Source of the DNA: Isoptericola sp044389085
GTDB lineage: Bacteria; Actinomycetota; Actinomycetes; Actinomycetales; Cellulomonadaceae
Assembly: GCF_044389085.1 (NCBI RefSeq)
Contig: NZ_JBIRXP010000002.1
Span: 124,001 to 188,000 of the forward strand
Direction: 5' to 3'
DNA: 64,000 nt
The position numbers and the translations under genes are program-made. Positions 7,736-16,263 of this stretch are shown piece after piece; positions within the stretch are counted from its first letter, which is position 1, and the number at the start of each line of letters is the position of its first letter. The notes under the pieces are model-generated. The model worked only from the letters and a program-made list of their open reading frames with translations, was not told the origin of the DNA and made no database searches.

Positions 7736-8443
7736 TCAGTCCTCGGTCGGGCGCGTCTCGACGGCCCCGGCCTCGTGCGCGAAGCTCACCCGCCGCGCGA
7801 CCACGTCCTCCGCGACGTCCTCGAGCGTGCTGCCGCGGCCGAACGCGTGCGCGCGCAGGACGGCGAGGGCGTCGTGCGGCTGCACCCGCAGCTGCGCCGA
7901 GACCATGCCCGTGGCCTGGTCCACCCGCGCTCGCGCGGTCCAGCCGAGCTGGTCGATCTCGCCGAGCACGGCCGTGCCGATGGCGTCCGCGAGGAACTGC
8001 GCGTCCTCGACCGCCCGGGCCAGCACCTGCCCCGCCCCGACGACGAGGCCCAGCACGCCGACGGGCTGACCGCCCACCCGCATGGGGATGCCGAACCAGG
8101 TGCCGTCGCCGGTGGCCTCGCCGGCGAGCTGCGAGAACACGGGGAACGGGTCGTCCGCCAGCGCGACCGCGCCGAGCGGGGCGGACACGATCGCGTCGTC
8201 CCGGAACGCGCGTCGCCCGGGGCCCTCACCGAGGACGTCCTGGATGCTCTCGACCCGCGCCGCCATCGCGTTCGTGCTGGTCACCGTGACCTGCTCGCCC
8301 GGCAGCGTGGCGAGGGAGAGGCTGCCGCCCTGCGCTCCGAGGATCGCGGTGCACGCCTGGCACATCCGCGCCGCGACGGTCTCCGCAGCGTCGAGCGTCG
8401 CCAAGGTCCGCGCGAGCAGGCCCAGCAGCTCGGAGGTGTTCAC
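7736..8443 (-). CDS. GAF-ANTAR domain protein
   Basis: A 235-residue protein with an N-terminal GAF domain (about residues 15-160; conserved VLGEGPGRRAFRDD region) and a C-terminal ANTAR domain (about 165-225, with ARVDQATGMVSAQL). The GTG start is preceded by CGGAGCGA. It converges with the PAS-ANTAR gene, only 7 nt between stops, and follows another GAF-ANTAR gene on the same strand. It likely senses a small molecule or redox state through GAF and acts on RNA antitermination. The ANTAR helix lacks the more usual IEQAKG wording. Confidence 0.8.
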   Translation of the reverse strand: MNTSELLGLLARTLATLDAAETVAARMCQACTAILGAQGGSLSLATLPGEQVTVTSTNAMAARVESIQDVLGEGPGRRAFRDDAIVSAPLGAVALADDPFPVFSQLAGEATGDGTWFGIPMRVGGQPVGVLGLVVGAGQVLARAVEDAQFLADAIGTAVLGEIDQLGWTARARVDQATGMVSAQLRVQPHDALAVLRAHAFGRGSTLEDVAEDVVARRVSFAHEAGAVETRPTED

Positions 8444-8525
8444 TGCTCGCTCCGTCCTGTCGCCTGCGGGTCAGTTTTGCACTGATACCCGATGCACGAC
8501 ATGGCGCCGGGAGACGGGGGCGTCC

Positions 8526-9197
8526 TCAGCGGTCGAGATCGTCGATGACGTCGCCCTCGCCGCCGAGGACCAGGGTCCGCACGATCGACTCGGCGACCTC
8601 CCGCTCGCTGAGCCCGCGCCGGTCCGCCGCCGCCCGCAGGGTGGTGCGCGCCTCGTCCTCGGGGCAGTCGTTCGACGCCATGATCGCGCCCACCGCCTGC
8701 TCCACCGTCGCCCGGTCGGACATGGTGCGGTACAGGCCCGCGACGGCGTCCCCGAGGTCGGCGTACTGGAGCTGCAGGCGCACGGCGTCGGCCGCGAGCC
8801 CGGCGTGACCGACGGCGGCGTCCACCAGGCCGGCGGGCCAGTCCCCGCCGGTGCGGCTGTACACGTTGATCGCCACCCGCACGCCGGGGCCCACCTCGGC
8901 CGGGACGGCGAGCGCCTGGACGAACCCCTCGGCCTCCGCCGCCGCCCGCCAGGCCTCCCAGCCCGGCACCACGTCCGGCACCGCGGTGGTCAGCACCGCG
9001 CCCCGTCGCATCGCGTCGATGCAGGGCCCGGCGTCGGCGCGCGCCTCGGCCTGGTCGCAGCGCCCCGCGCCGGGGGTGCTGCTGCCGGCGCGCAGCGAGA
9101 TGCCGTGCTCGCGCAGGCTGATGCTCGCCTCGACGCCGTGGCCGAGCACGGCCGCGGCGCGGATCGCGCTCTCGTCGAGATAGCGGGACAGGGCCAT
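8526..9197 (-). CDS. GAF-ANTAR domain protein
   Basis: Similar layout to its neighbour: a GAF domain at about residues 10-150 and an ANTAR domain at about 155-215 with TVEQAVGAIMASNDCPEDEA. I choose the ATG at 9197 because TACCGT at 9205-9210 on this strand sits 7 nt upstream, giving a leaderless start; a GTG at 9206 is in frame but overlaps that box. The 82-nt gap to the next gene (7736-8443) permits co-transcription. Two GAF-ANTAR proteins side by side may form heterodimers (inference). Confidence 0.78.
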   Translation of the reverse strand: MALSRYLDESAIRAAAVLGHGVEASISLREHGISLRAGSSTPGAGRCDQAEARADAGPCIDAMRRGAVLTTAVPDVVPGWEAWRAAAEAEGFVQALAVPAEVGPGVRVAINVYSRTGGDWPAGLVDAAVGHAGLAADAVRLQLQYADLGDAVAGLYRTMSDRATVEQAVGAIMASNDCPEDEARTTLRAAADRRGLSEREVAESIVRTLVLGGEGDVIDDLDR

Positions 9198-9255
9198 GGG
9201 CGTCACGGTACTCGCGCGCCCGGGCCCCGTCCCGCGTGGACCGGCGTGGTGCTCC

Positions 9256-11061
9256 TCACCGGCGTCCGGTGAGCCGGTCCACCTGGAAGAGCGTCGTCGT
9301 GCCGGACACCTCGTTCGCGACGGCGAGCAGCGGCCGGTGCGTGGGGGAGTCGGACGCCGGGATGAACGTCAGGCCCTCGGGCCCCAGGTCGCCGGCCGCG
9401 GCGAGCGCGTCGGACGGGGCGGCGCCGTCGTCGATCGCGTCCTCGGCGGACACGGAGTAGTCGCGGTTCGAGACGTACGTGACGAAGGCGGCGCGCTCGG
9501 GGCGCGTGACGTCGTAGACCATGACACCGCCGGCCCGCTCCAGGCCGACGAACACGTACGTCCGCCCCGCGACCTCGCCGATCGTCAGGTTCTCCGGCTC
9601 GGGGCCCTTGTCGTCGCTGCGGCCGTCGCCCTTCGTCTCGGTGTGGTTGGTGTTGAACGCGTCGCCCAGCGCCTCGGCGGTCACGCGCTCGAACGTGTCG
9701 CCGGAGTCGAAGACGAGCTCGCCGTCGGTGGTCCACACGGAGAACGACCGCCCGCCGAAGGCGTACAGCTCCTCGTAGCAGGAGCCGTCGGCGCGCAGGC
9801 CGGACGCCGTGGAGACGTTGAGGCGGCCGAGGTCGGCGTCGCCGAGCAGCGCCGCCGCGGGGGAGTCCGCGCACACGGGCGCGAGGCCGTCGTCGCCCAG
9901 GTCCTTGACCCGCGCGCCCTCGACGTAGTCGCCCCACTCGCGGGCGTCGCCCTCGTTCGCGGTGACGAGGTAGGTCTGCCCGCGCGACGTGTACGACGCG
10001 ACCCCGTCGGGCATGTACAGCCCCCGGACGGGCACCTCGCGCACCGCGGCCCCGCCGTCCTTGTCCGACGGGTCGAGGCCCTGGCCGGGCACCGAGTGGT
10101 CCTTGCTGCCGAGCGACCACAGGTCGGTCGTGCGGGCGCCGCGCAGGTCGATCTCGGCGACGGCGTTCGCCTCCTGCAGCGCCACGTACGCGGTGCGGGA
10201 GTCCTTCGAGACGGTCACGTACTCGGGCTCGAGGTTGCGCGACACGCGGTGTGCGAGCGAGCCGTCCGGGCCCGCCACGTCCGGTCCGAAGACCCGCACG
10301 CCGGCGGGCAGCGCGTCTCCCTCGAACGCGTGGAAGGTGGCGGTGCGCACGGCGTCCTGCGCGACGGCGCCCGCGTGCCTGCCGGTGAGCTTGCGGGGCA
10401 GGTCCACGACGGACACGGTGCCCTCGGGGTCGACGGAGAAGTCGTCGGCGGGCTCGCCCTCGTTCGCGACGACGGCGCGGCGGCCGTCGGGCGTGAGCGC
10501 CACCATGTCGGGCAGCGCGCCCACGCGCCAGGCGCCCAGGGCGTCGCCGTCGCCGGCCGCGTCGAACAGCACCAGCCAGCCGTCGGAGACCTTGTCGGGA
10601 GCCTCGACCGCGACGACGCCCAGCCCGTCCGGGCGGACCGCGACGGAGTTCGCGACGGCCCCCTCGGGCACGGTGGAGCCGTCCGCGGCCCGCACGCCGG
10701 TCGTCTCGAGCGCGAACAGCTCGCGGGGCGACGACGGCCGCGCGACGTCGAGCACGGTGACCTCGCCCGCCTGCGCGTTCACGGAGAAGAGTCGCTCGGA
10801 GCGCGCGTGGTACGCGACGATCTCCGCCGCCGACTCGTCGAACACGCCCGTCGCGTACGCGCCCAGGGGTGTGAGCCCGACCCGGGCGTCGTCGGCGGAC
10901 AGCTCCACGGGGTCGGCGACGACGCCGTCGCCCGGCGTCGTGCCGCCGTTCCCTGGGTGGCCGAGCGCCGACGCGGTGAGCGCGACCGGCGCGGTCAGCG
11001 CGGCCGCGACGGCGGTAGCGACGACGGCGCGTCGGGCGGTGCGGGGGAGAGGTGTGCGCAA
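9256..11061 (-). CDS. Secreted choice-of-anchor I family beta-propeller protein
   Basis: A 601-residue protein with an N-terminal signal peptide (basic MRTPLPRTARR, then an Ala/Val-rich core to about residue 32). A long beta-propeller-like body follows, with repeats of the type LDVARPSSPRELFAL and VVANEGEPADDFSVD. The wording GLYMPDGVASYTSRGQTYLVTANEGDAREW and the final GPEGLTFIPA block are characteristic of choice-of-anchor I (alkaline-phosphatase-associated) proteins. No sorting signal or anchor helix is visible at the C-terminus. The TTG start at 11061 is supported by a well placed GGAGGA. Enzymatic activity is unproven. Confidence 0.75.
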   Translation of the reverse strand: MRTPLPRTARRAVVATAVAAALTAPVALTASALGHPGNGGTTPGDGVVADPVELSADDARVGLTPLGAYATGVFDESAAEIVAYHARSERLFSVNAQAGEVTVLDVARPSSPRELFALETTGVRAADGSTVPEGAVANSVAVRPDGLGVVAVEAPDKVSDGWLVLFDAAGDGDALGAWRVGALPDMVALTPDGRRAVVANEGEPADDFSVDPEGTVSVVDLPRKLTGRHAGAVAQDAVRTATFHAFEGDALPAGVRVFGPDVAGPDGSLAHRVSRNLEPEYVTVSKDSRTAYVALQEANAVAEIDLRGARTTDLWSLGSKDHSVPGQGLDPSDKDGGAAVREVPVRGLYMPDGVASYTSRGQTYLVTANEGDAREWGDYVEGARVKDLGDDGLAPVCADSPAAALLGDADLGRLNVSTASGLRADGSCYEELYAFGGRSFSVWTTDGELVFDSGDTFERVTAEALGDAFNTNHTETKGDGRSDDKGPEPENLTIGEVAGRTYVFVGLERAGGVMVYDVTRPERAAFVTYVSNRDYSVSAEDAIDDGAAPSDALAAAGDLGPEGLTFIPASDSPTHRPLLAVANEVSGTTTLFQVDRLTGRR

Positions 11062-11190
11062 GGGGTCCTCCGGGGGCCGGGGCGCGCGGAGGCGCGCCGT
11101 CGACGTGACCGTAGGGAGGACGGATGACCGCCCGGGGTGGCCGTGGTGAACGCGCGCCGACCCGCCGGTGAACGCCTGCTCGGCCGCCGC

Positions 11191-12501
11191 TCAGGCGGGC
11201 GTGCCGGCGTCCGCGACGCCGTCGGCGCGCACCCCGTTGCGGCCGAGCTGCACGATCCGCCACACGGCGCCCGCGAGCAGCACGACGAGCGCGAGGTTCC
11301 GCAGCGCCTCGACGACGACCATCGCGGGCTGCCCGCCGAGGAACTCGCCGTACGCCACCGGGTAGACGATCTGCGTGCCGAGCGCCGCCAGCAGCACCCC
11401 GACGGCGGGCGGGCCCCACAGCCGGCGGGTCCCCGGCCCGGCGAGCGCGACGGCGGCCGCCAGCGGAGGCCCGATCCACGCCACGAACTGCGGCGACCCC
11501 ACCTTGTTGAACACGATGAGCGCGAGCAGCAGGGCGGCGGTGCTGAGCAGCAGGACGTCGCCGGCGTGGTCGGGTCGGCGCCGCGCCGTCCACCACGTGA
11601 GGGCCGCGATGAGCAGCACCGCGACGGGCAGCAGCCAGTCGAGGAGGGACGCGACCTGGCGGGCGGCGTCCCCCTGCACCTCGTAGGTGAAGATCACGTC
11701 GTTGTAGTCGATCCGCACGGACGGGTCCCACAGTCGCGCGACGCTGAACCAGGTGGCGAACACCGACTCGGCCTGGAGCGTGCGTGCCTCCTGCTGCCCG
11801 AACACGCTGAACGCGCGCTGCCCGGCGCCCCCCGCGAGGGCGAGCCCGACGACGACGAGGCTCACCACCGCGCCCGGCACCACCACCTGGCGCAGCAGGT
11901 CCCGCCCGCGGGCGCGCGTCGCGGCCAGCGCCACGACCACCGCGCCCGGCGCGATCTTGATCCACGCGCCCGCGGTGGCGACGGCCGTCGCGAGCGTGGG
12001 GCGGCGCGTCGCGACCACCAGGGAGACCAGGATGAGCGGCGCGACGACGCCGTCCAGCCGCCCGAGGAAGATCGGGCCGAGGGCCAGCAGGAACGCGAGC
12101 CACCACCAGGCGCCCAGCACCCCGCGCGGCGCCGAGCGCACGAGCACCACCGTGGCGACGGCGTTGAGCGCCACGACCATCGCCGTCCAGACGATCTCGT
12201 ACCCCAGCAGGCTGCCGGTGACGAGCGCGGGCAGCGTGACGGGCACGAGCGCGCCGGCGGGGTACACCCAGTCGTAGTCGAGGACGGGCCACTGCCCGGT
12301 GCCGAGGCCGTGGCGGGCCCACCACTCGTACAGCGTGACGTCGCCGTAGATCGTGTAGCCCCAGGTGATGGCCTGCCCGATCACCCAGGCGTGCACGGCG
12401 AGGAAGCCGAGCGCCAGCAGCCACCGGGAGCGCAGCACGGCGCCGAGCGGACCGGGGGCGTTCCGCGCGGCGGCGGTCTGGGGGGATGGCACGCCCGACA
12501 T
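11191..12501 (-). CDS. GT87-like polytopic mannosyltransferase
   Basis: A 436-residue protein with about ten transmembrane segments and a GT-C glycosyltransferase look. The first extracytoplasmic loop carries GYTIYGDVTLYEWWA with the acidic residue expected for polyprenyl-phosphate-sugar users. GRLDGVVAPL and the late FNKVGSPQFVAW motif are typical of GT87 and related mannosyltransferases of actinobacteria. It probably uses polyprenol-phosphate mannose to extend a lipoglycan or cell-envelope glycan. The donor and acceptor are inferred from family only. A single gene, divergent from the Nramp transporter. Confidence 0.72.
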   Translation of the reverse strand: MSGVPSPQTAAARNAPGPLGAVLRSRWLLALGFLAVHAWVIGQAITWGYTIYGDVTLYEWWARHGLGTGQWPVLDYDWVYPAGALVPVTLPALVTGSLLGYEIVWTAMVVALNAVATVVLVRSAPRGVLGAWWWLAFLLALGPIFLGRLDGVVAPLILVSLVVATRRPTLATAVATAGAWIKIAPGAVVVALAATRARGRDLLRQVVVPGAVVSLVVVGLALAGGAGQRAFSVFGQQEARTLQAESVFATWFSVARLWDPSVRIDYNDVIFTYEVQGDAARQVASLLDWLLPVAVLLIAALTWWTARRRPDHAGDVLLLSTAALLLALIVFNKVGSPQFVAWIGPPLAAAVALAGPGTRRLWGPPAVGVLLAALGTQIVYPVAYGEFLGGQPAMVVVEALRNLALVVLLAGAVWRIVQLGRNGVRADGVADAGTPA

Positions 12502-12574
12502 GGTGACAGACCGGGCTCGGCGGCGCTCCGGAGCACCCTGCGGGGATGCGCGATGCGGGTATGGACGTCTAAGG

Positions 12575-12590
12575 TTTCGGATACCCGAAA
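12575..12590. promoter_or_regulatory. Inverted repeat upstream of Nramp transporter gene
   Basis: TTTCGGATACCCGAAA has perfect 6-bp arms (TTTCGG / CCGAAA) and lies 40 nt before the mntH-like start, overlapping a TAAGGT box at 12571-12576 that could be the -10. Its A/T-flanked palindromic form and position suggest a metalloregulator site (MntR or DtxR type). The regulator is inferred. Confidence 0.5.
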
Positions 12591-12629
12591 AATTTGCCCG
12601 ACCGACACTGGCCCACCCGGAGGACCCGC

Positions 12630-13973
12630 ATGAGCCGACCGACCCTCGACCGACCCGCCCGGGGGGTGCGCCCCGCGCGCCTGGTGACCCTGCTCGGGCC
12701 GGCGTTCGTCGCGGCCATCGCCTACGTCGACCCGGGGAACGTCGCGGCCAACCTCACCGCGGGGGCCAAGTTCGGGTACCTGCTGGTGTGGGTGCTGGTC
12801 GTCGCGAACGTCATGGCCGTGCTGGTGCAGTACCTGTCCGCCAAGCTCGGCGTCGTCACCGGGCGTTCCCTGCCCGAGGTGCTCGGGGAGCGGCTCTCCC
12901 GGCGCGGACGGATCGCCTACTGGGCGCAGGCGGAGGTGGTCGCGATGGCCACCGACGTCGCCGAGGTGATCGGCGGCGCCATCGCCCTGCACCTGCTGTT
13001 CGGGGTGCCGCTCGTGCTGGGCGGCGTGATCACCGGCGTCGTGTCGATGCTCGTGCTCGGCGTGCAGCAGCGCCGCGGCCAGCGCGTCTTCGAGACGGTC
13101 GTGACGTCGATGCTCGCGGTGCTCACCGTGGGGTTCTGCGCGGGCCTGTTCTTCTCCCCGCCCGACCTCGGCGCGGTGCTCGGCGGCCTCGTGCCGCGGC
13201 TCGACGGCGCGGAGTCGGTGCTGCTGGCCGCGTCGATGCTCGGAGCCACGGTCATGCCGCACGCGATCTACCTGCACTCGTCGCTCGCCCGCGACCGGGT
13301 GCGCCACGACGCGCGCGTGCAGCGGCGGCACGCCCTGGCGGCCGGGGCCGAGGGGCGCGCCGACGCGGAGGCCGACGACCTGACGGACGACGTCGCCGTG
13401 CCGGGGCCGCCGTCGCCGCCCGTGGTGCGCCGCCTGCTCACCGCCACGCGCTGGGACGTCGTCGCCGCGCTGGTGCTCGCGGGCAGCGTGAACATCGCGA
13501 TGCTGCTGCTCGCGGCGGCCAACCTGCCCGGCCGCACCGGCACCGACTCGATCGAGGGCGCGCACGCCGCCATCGAGTCGTCGCTCGGCCCCGCCGTCGC
13601 GGTGCTGTTCGGTGTGGGGCTGCTCGCGTCGGGCCTGGCGTCGACGTCGGTGGGGGCCTACGCCGGCGCCGAGATCATGTCCGGGCTGCTGCGCGTGCGC
13701 GTCTCGCTGATCGCCCGCCGGCTGGTCACCCTGGTGCCCGCGATCGTGCTGCTCGCGACGGGGGTGTCGCCGACGTGGCTGCTGGTGGTGAGCCAGGTGG
13801 TGCTGAGCTTCGGCATCCCGTTCGCGATGATCCCGCTGGTGCGGATCACGCGCGACGCCGGCCTGCTGGGCGGCTTCCGCAACGGTCTCGCCACCCAGGT
13901 CGCGGCCTGGGCCGTGGCCGCCGTCATCGTCGTGCTGAACGTCGCCCTGCTCTGGCTGACCTTCACCGGGTGA
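12630..13973 (+). CDS. mntH: Nramp-family divalent metal transporter
   Basis: A 447-residue membrane protein with about 11 helices. The first helix holds DPGN at residues 34-37, whose Asp and Asn bind metal in Nramp proteins. The sixth holds MPHAIYLHS from residue 209, where Met209 is the soft metal ligand typical for Mn2+/Fe2+ selectivity. Between helices 6 and 7 is an unusually long charged loop (about residues 221-263, rich in Arg, Glu and Asp). Start chosen at 12630 after CGGAGGA. Its stop codon lies in the first, degenerate unit of the 20-bp repeat array. Confidence 0.88.
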   Translation: MSRPTLDRPARGVRPARLVTLLGPAFVAAIAYVDPGNVAANLTAGAKFGYLLVWVLVVANVMAVLVQYLSAKLGVVTGRSLPEVLGERLSRRGRIAYWAQAEVVAMATDVAEVIGGAIALHLLFGVPLVLGGVITGVVSMLVLGVQQRRGQRVFETVVTSMLAVLTVGFCAGLFFSPPDLGAVLGGLVPRLDGAESVLLAASMLGATVMPHAIYLHSSLARDRVRHDARVQRRHALAAGAEGRADAEADDLTDDVAVPGPPSPPVVRRLLTATRWDVVAALVLAGSVNIAMLLLAAANLPGRTGTDSIEGAHAAIESSLGPAVAVLFGVGLLASGLASTSVGAYAGAEIMSGLLRVRVSLIARRLVTLVPAIVLLATGVSPTWLLVVSQVVLSFGIPFAMIPLVRITRDAGLLGGFRNGLATQVAAWAVAAVIVVLNVALLWLTFTG

Positions 13974-14163
13974 GTAGTCCAGGTCTCCGCGAGGTAGTTC
14001 CGAACCCCGCGAGGTAGTTCCGAGCTCGGTGAGGTAGTGCGGATCTTGCCGAGGTAGTTCCGAACCCGGCGAGGTAGTGCGGATCCTGCCGAGGTAGTTC
14101 CGAACCCGGCGAGGTAGTTCGGGTCCCGCCGAGGTAGTTCCGGGCTCGGCGAGGTAGTTCGGG
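13971..14163 (+). repeat. 20-bp tandem repeat array, locus A (10 units)
   Basis: Units begin exactly every 20 bp at 13991, 14011, 14031 and so on to 14151, each opening with GAGGTAGTTC or GAGGTAGTGC followed by ten semi-variable bases (for example CGAACCCGGC or GGATCCTGCC). A degenerate first unit at 13971 begins with the TGA of mntH. The array fills the whole space between two convergent genes, ending in the stop of the NUDIX gene. No gene is present. Confidence 0.92.
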
Positions 14164-14646
14164 TCAGCGGCCGAGGGCGGCCTCGAGGCGGTCGACGAGC
14201 GCGGCCTGGGCGCTGACGACGAGGCGCCGCGCGTCGTCGGGCGCGAACCAGGCGACGCGGTCGATCTCGGGCACCTCGATCCGGCGTCCGGATCGCGGCG
14301 GCCACTCGATCTCGACGGTGTTGCTGCGGACCTGGTCCAGGTCCGGTCCGGGCGGCGGCCACTCGCGTGCCCAGGCCAGGACCCGCTTGCCCGACTTCTG
14401 CCGCACCTCGCCCAGGTCGACGTCGGGGGACGACGGCGCGGGGAGCGGCAGGCCGAGCTCCTCCGCCGCCTCGCGCAGCGCCGCGGCGTGCGGGTCCTCG
14501 TCCGGCTCGAGCTCGCCCTTGAGGACGGTCCACGCGCCTTCATCCTTGCGCGCCCAGAACGGTCCGCCCATGTGGCCGAGCAGCACCTCGATGATGCCGG
14601 CGTCCGTGGTCCGGTAGAGCAGCAGGCCCGCGCTGGTGGTCGCCAT
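14164..14646 (-). CDS. NUDIX hydrolase (predicted NTP pyrophosphohydrolase)
   Basis: A 160-residue cytosolic protein with a Nudix box at about residues 43-65: GELEPDEDP, then REAAEELG, matching G-x5-E-x7-REUxEExGU. The early GGPFWARKDEGAWTVLKGEL and late SGRRIEVPEIDRVAWF segments match the COG4119-type NTP pyrophosphohydrolases. It hydrolyses a nucleoside diphosphate-linked substrate that cannot be told from sequence. The ATG at 14646 and a GTG at 14652 are both possible. The gene is flanked on both sides by 20-bp repeat arrays. Confidence 0.85.
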   Translation of the reverse strand: MATTSAGLLLYRTTDAGIIEVLLGHMGGPFWARKDEGAWTVLKGELEPDEDPHAAALREAAEELGLPLPAPSSPDVDLGEVRQKSGKRVLAWAREWPPPGPDLDQVRSNTVEIEWPPRSGRRIEVPEIDRVAWFAPDDARRLVVSAQAALVDRLEAALGR

Positions 14647-14667
14647 GCGCACAGTCTGGCTCGCCCG

Positions 14668-14727
14668 GCACTACCTCGCGGAGCCGTGAACTACCCCGCG
14701 GGGTTTCGAACTACCTCGTCGAGAGAG
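14668..14727 (-). repeat. 20-bp tandem repeat array, locus B (3 units)
   Basis: Three units of 20 bp begin at 14668, 14688 and 14708 in the opposite orientation to locus A (GAACTACCTC form). The first two carry single changes in the conserved half. They lie upstream of the NUDIX gene and about 150 nt before the acyl-CoA dehydrogenase gene. Confidence 0.85.
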
Positions 14728-14745
14728 TGTGAGACCGAGTATCGC

Positions 14746-14775
14746 TTGACGTGAGACCGGGTCGCGAGCGACGAT
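14746..14775 (+). promoter_or_regulatory. Possible promoter of acyl-CoA dehydrogenase gene
   Basis: TTGACG at 14746-14751 is followed after 18 nt by GACGAT at 14770-14775. The -35 is good and the -10 is weak. The surrounding 60 nt contain GAGACCG three times, a possible regulator site. Confidence 0.35.
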
Positions 14776-14876
14776 GAGGGGAGACCGGCGCCGACCACCA
14801 CCAGCCTCGGACGGCGCCGGTCCTCACTTCTCACCGGGCCCGGAACGCCGGACCCCCGCGCAGAGAGAGGTCGTCG

Positions 14877-16133
14877 ATGACCCGCAGCTCCTCCCGTGAT
14901 GTCCCCGTCATGCCAGGCGTGACCGCCCCCGACTACGACGTCTCGCAGCCGCTCGACCTCGACTACGTGGGCGCCTTCGCCGACGTGAAGCCCGAGGAGC
15001 GCGCCCACCAGCTCGCCGTCCGCGAGTTCGTGCAGGAGGACGTGCTGCCCGTCATCGACGGTTACTGGGAGCGCGCCGAGGTGCCGTTCGACCTCGTCAA
15101 GAAGCTCGCCGAGCGCGACTTCCTGCGCGACGGCGTCGACGTCCCCGGCCGCCCGTCCGTCTCGTTCATGGCCGAGGGCCTGGCCAGCATGGAGATGTCG
15201 CGCGGCGACGGCTCCGTCGCCACCATCTGCGGCGTCCAGGGCGGGCTCGCGCTGCGCTCGATCGTCATGCACGGCTCGCCCGAGCAGGTCGAGCAGTACG
15301 CCGAGCCGATGGCGCGCGGGGAGATCCTCGGCGCGTTCGCGCTCACCGAGCCCACCCACGGCTCGGACTCCGTCTCGCTCGAGACGACGGCCCGCAAGGA
15401 GACCCGCGACGGCGTCGAGGGCTACGTCATCGACGGCGAGAAGAAGTGGATCGGTTTCGGCTCCTGCGGTGACATCACCGTGGTGTGGGCCCGTCTCGTC
15501 GGCGACGACGGCGACAACCAGGTGCACGGCTTCATCGTCCCGCAGGACGCCCCCGGCTACACCGCGACCACCATCGAGGGCAAGGTCTCGCTGCGCGCCA
15601 TCTGGCAGGCGCACATCGTGCTCGACGACGTGTTCGTCCCCGCGAGCGCGGCCCTGCCCGGCGCGACGTCGTTCAAGGCGACCGCCGCCGTGCTGTTCGC
15701 GACCCGTCTCGCAGTGGCCTGGTCCGCCGTCGGGCACGCCGTCGCCTGCTACGAGGCGGCCGCCGCCTACGCGACCCAGCGCATCCAGTTCGGCCGGCCG
15801 CTGGCCAAGAACCAGATGGTGCAGGAGCGGCTCACCCGCATGCTCTCGCTGGTCACGCAGATGCAGCTGCTCGTCGCGCAGATCACGCGCCTCGCCGACG
15901 CCGGCACCCTCACCGGCGAGCAGGCGTCGCTGGCGAAGTACACGACGACGCGCCAGGCCCGCGAGGTCGCGTCGATCGCCCGCGACATGCTCGGCGGCAA
16001 CGGCATCCTCCTCGCCAACCGCGTCGCACGGCACTTCGCGGACGTCGAGGCGCTGCACACCTACGAGGGCACCGAGTCGATGCAGGCCCTCATCGTCGGT
16101 CGCGACATCACGGGGGTCTCGGCCTTCGCCTGA
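14877..16133 (+). CDS. Acyl-CoA dehydrogenase (glutaryl-CoA dehydrogenase-like)
   Basis: A 418-residue FAD flavoprotein. The FAD/substrate-binding block GAFALTEPTHGSDSVSLETTA and EKKWIGFGSCGDITVVWAR are typical of the family. The catalytic base is the Glu in HTYEGTESMQALIVGRDITG, as in glutaryl-CoA and related dehydrogenases, including the Arg of the GR-D-ITG end. It oxidises an acyl-CoA and passes electrons to ETF; a role in lysine/tryptophan or branched-chain catabolism is possible but unproven. AGAGAGG precedes the ATG. A strong hairpin terminator follows, so it is probably monocistronic. Confidence 0.85.
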   Translation: MTRSSSRDVPVMPGVTAPDYDVSQPLDLDYVGAFADVKPEERAHQLAVREFVQEDVLPVIDGYWERAEVPFDLVKKLAERDFLRDGVDVPGRPSVSFMAEGLASMEMSRGDGSVATICGVQGGLALRSIVMHGSPEQVEQYAEPMARGEILGAFALTEPTHGSDSVSLETTARKETRDGVEGYVIDGEKKWIGFGSCGDITVVWARLVGDDGDNQVHGFIVPQDAPGYTATTIEGKVSLRAIWQAHIVLDDVFVPASAALPGATSFKATAAVLFATRLAVAWSAVGHAVACYEAAAAYATQRIQFGRPLAKNQMVQERLTRMLSLVTQMQLLVAQITRLADAGTLTGEQASLAKYTTTRQAREVASIARDMLGGNGILLANRVARHFADVEALHTYEGTESMQALIVGRDITGVSAFA

Positions 16134-16155
16134 CGCTCGGGTCGTCCCGCTCGCG

Positions 16156-16188
16156 AGCCCCCGTCCCTGACCAGCAGGGACGGGGGCT
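16156..16188 (+). terminator. Hairpin terminator after acyl-CoA dehydrogenase
   Basis: A perfect 14-bp stem AGCCCCCGTCCCTG / CAGGGACGGGGGCT with a 5-nt loop begins 23 nt after the stop codon, followed by TTGACG. There is no long T-run, as is usual in high-GC actinobacteria. Confidence 0.8.
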
Positions 16189-16223
16189 TGACGCGTTCAT
16201 CGCGCGCTGCCAGAGTCTGGCGT

Positions 16224-16235
16224 CGGAAATCGTTT
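16224..16235. promoter_or_regulatory. LacI-family-type operator before orphan sugar-binding lipoprotein
   Basis: GAAATCGTTTTC has the GAAA-n-CG-n-TTTC symmetry typical of LacI/GalR regulators of sugar genes and lies 28 nt before the ribosome site. No LacI gene is in the window. Confidence 0.5.
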
Positions 16236-16263
16236 TCGATACCACGACGAGGTGGAGGGTGCG

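Noticed and set aside
9203..12424. Very long reverse-strand reading frame spanning two genes
   Set aside because: It is an artefact of high GC content. The overlapping 9256-11061 and 11191-12501 genes have signal peptide, family motifs and ribosome support; the long frame is Arg/Ala/Pro-rich noise.
13971..14163. CRISPR-like alternation of conserved and variable segments
   Set aside because: The conserved part is only about 10 bp and the variable part is also 10 bp and semi-conserved. Units sit at several loci without cas genes, so this is a tandem repeat family, not a CRISPR array.
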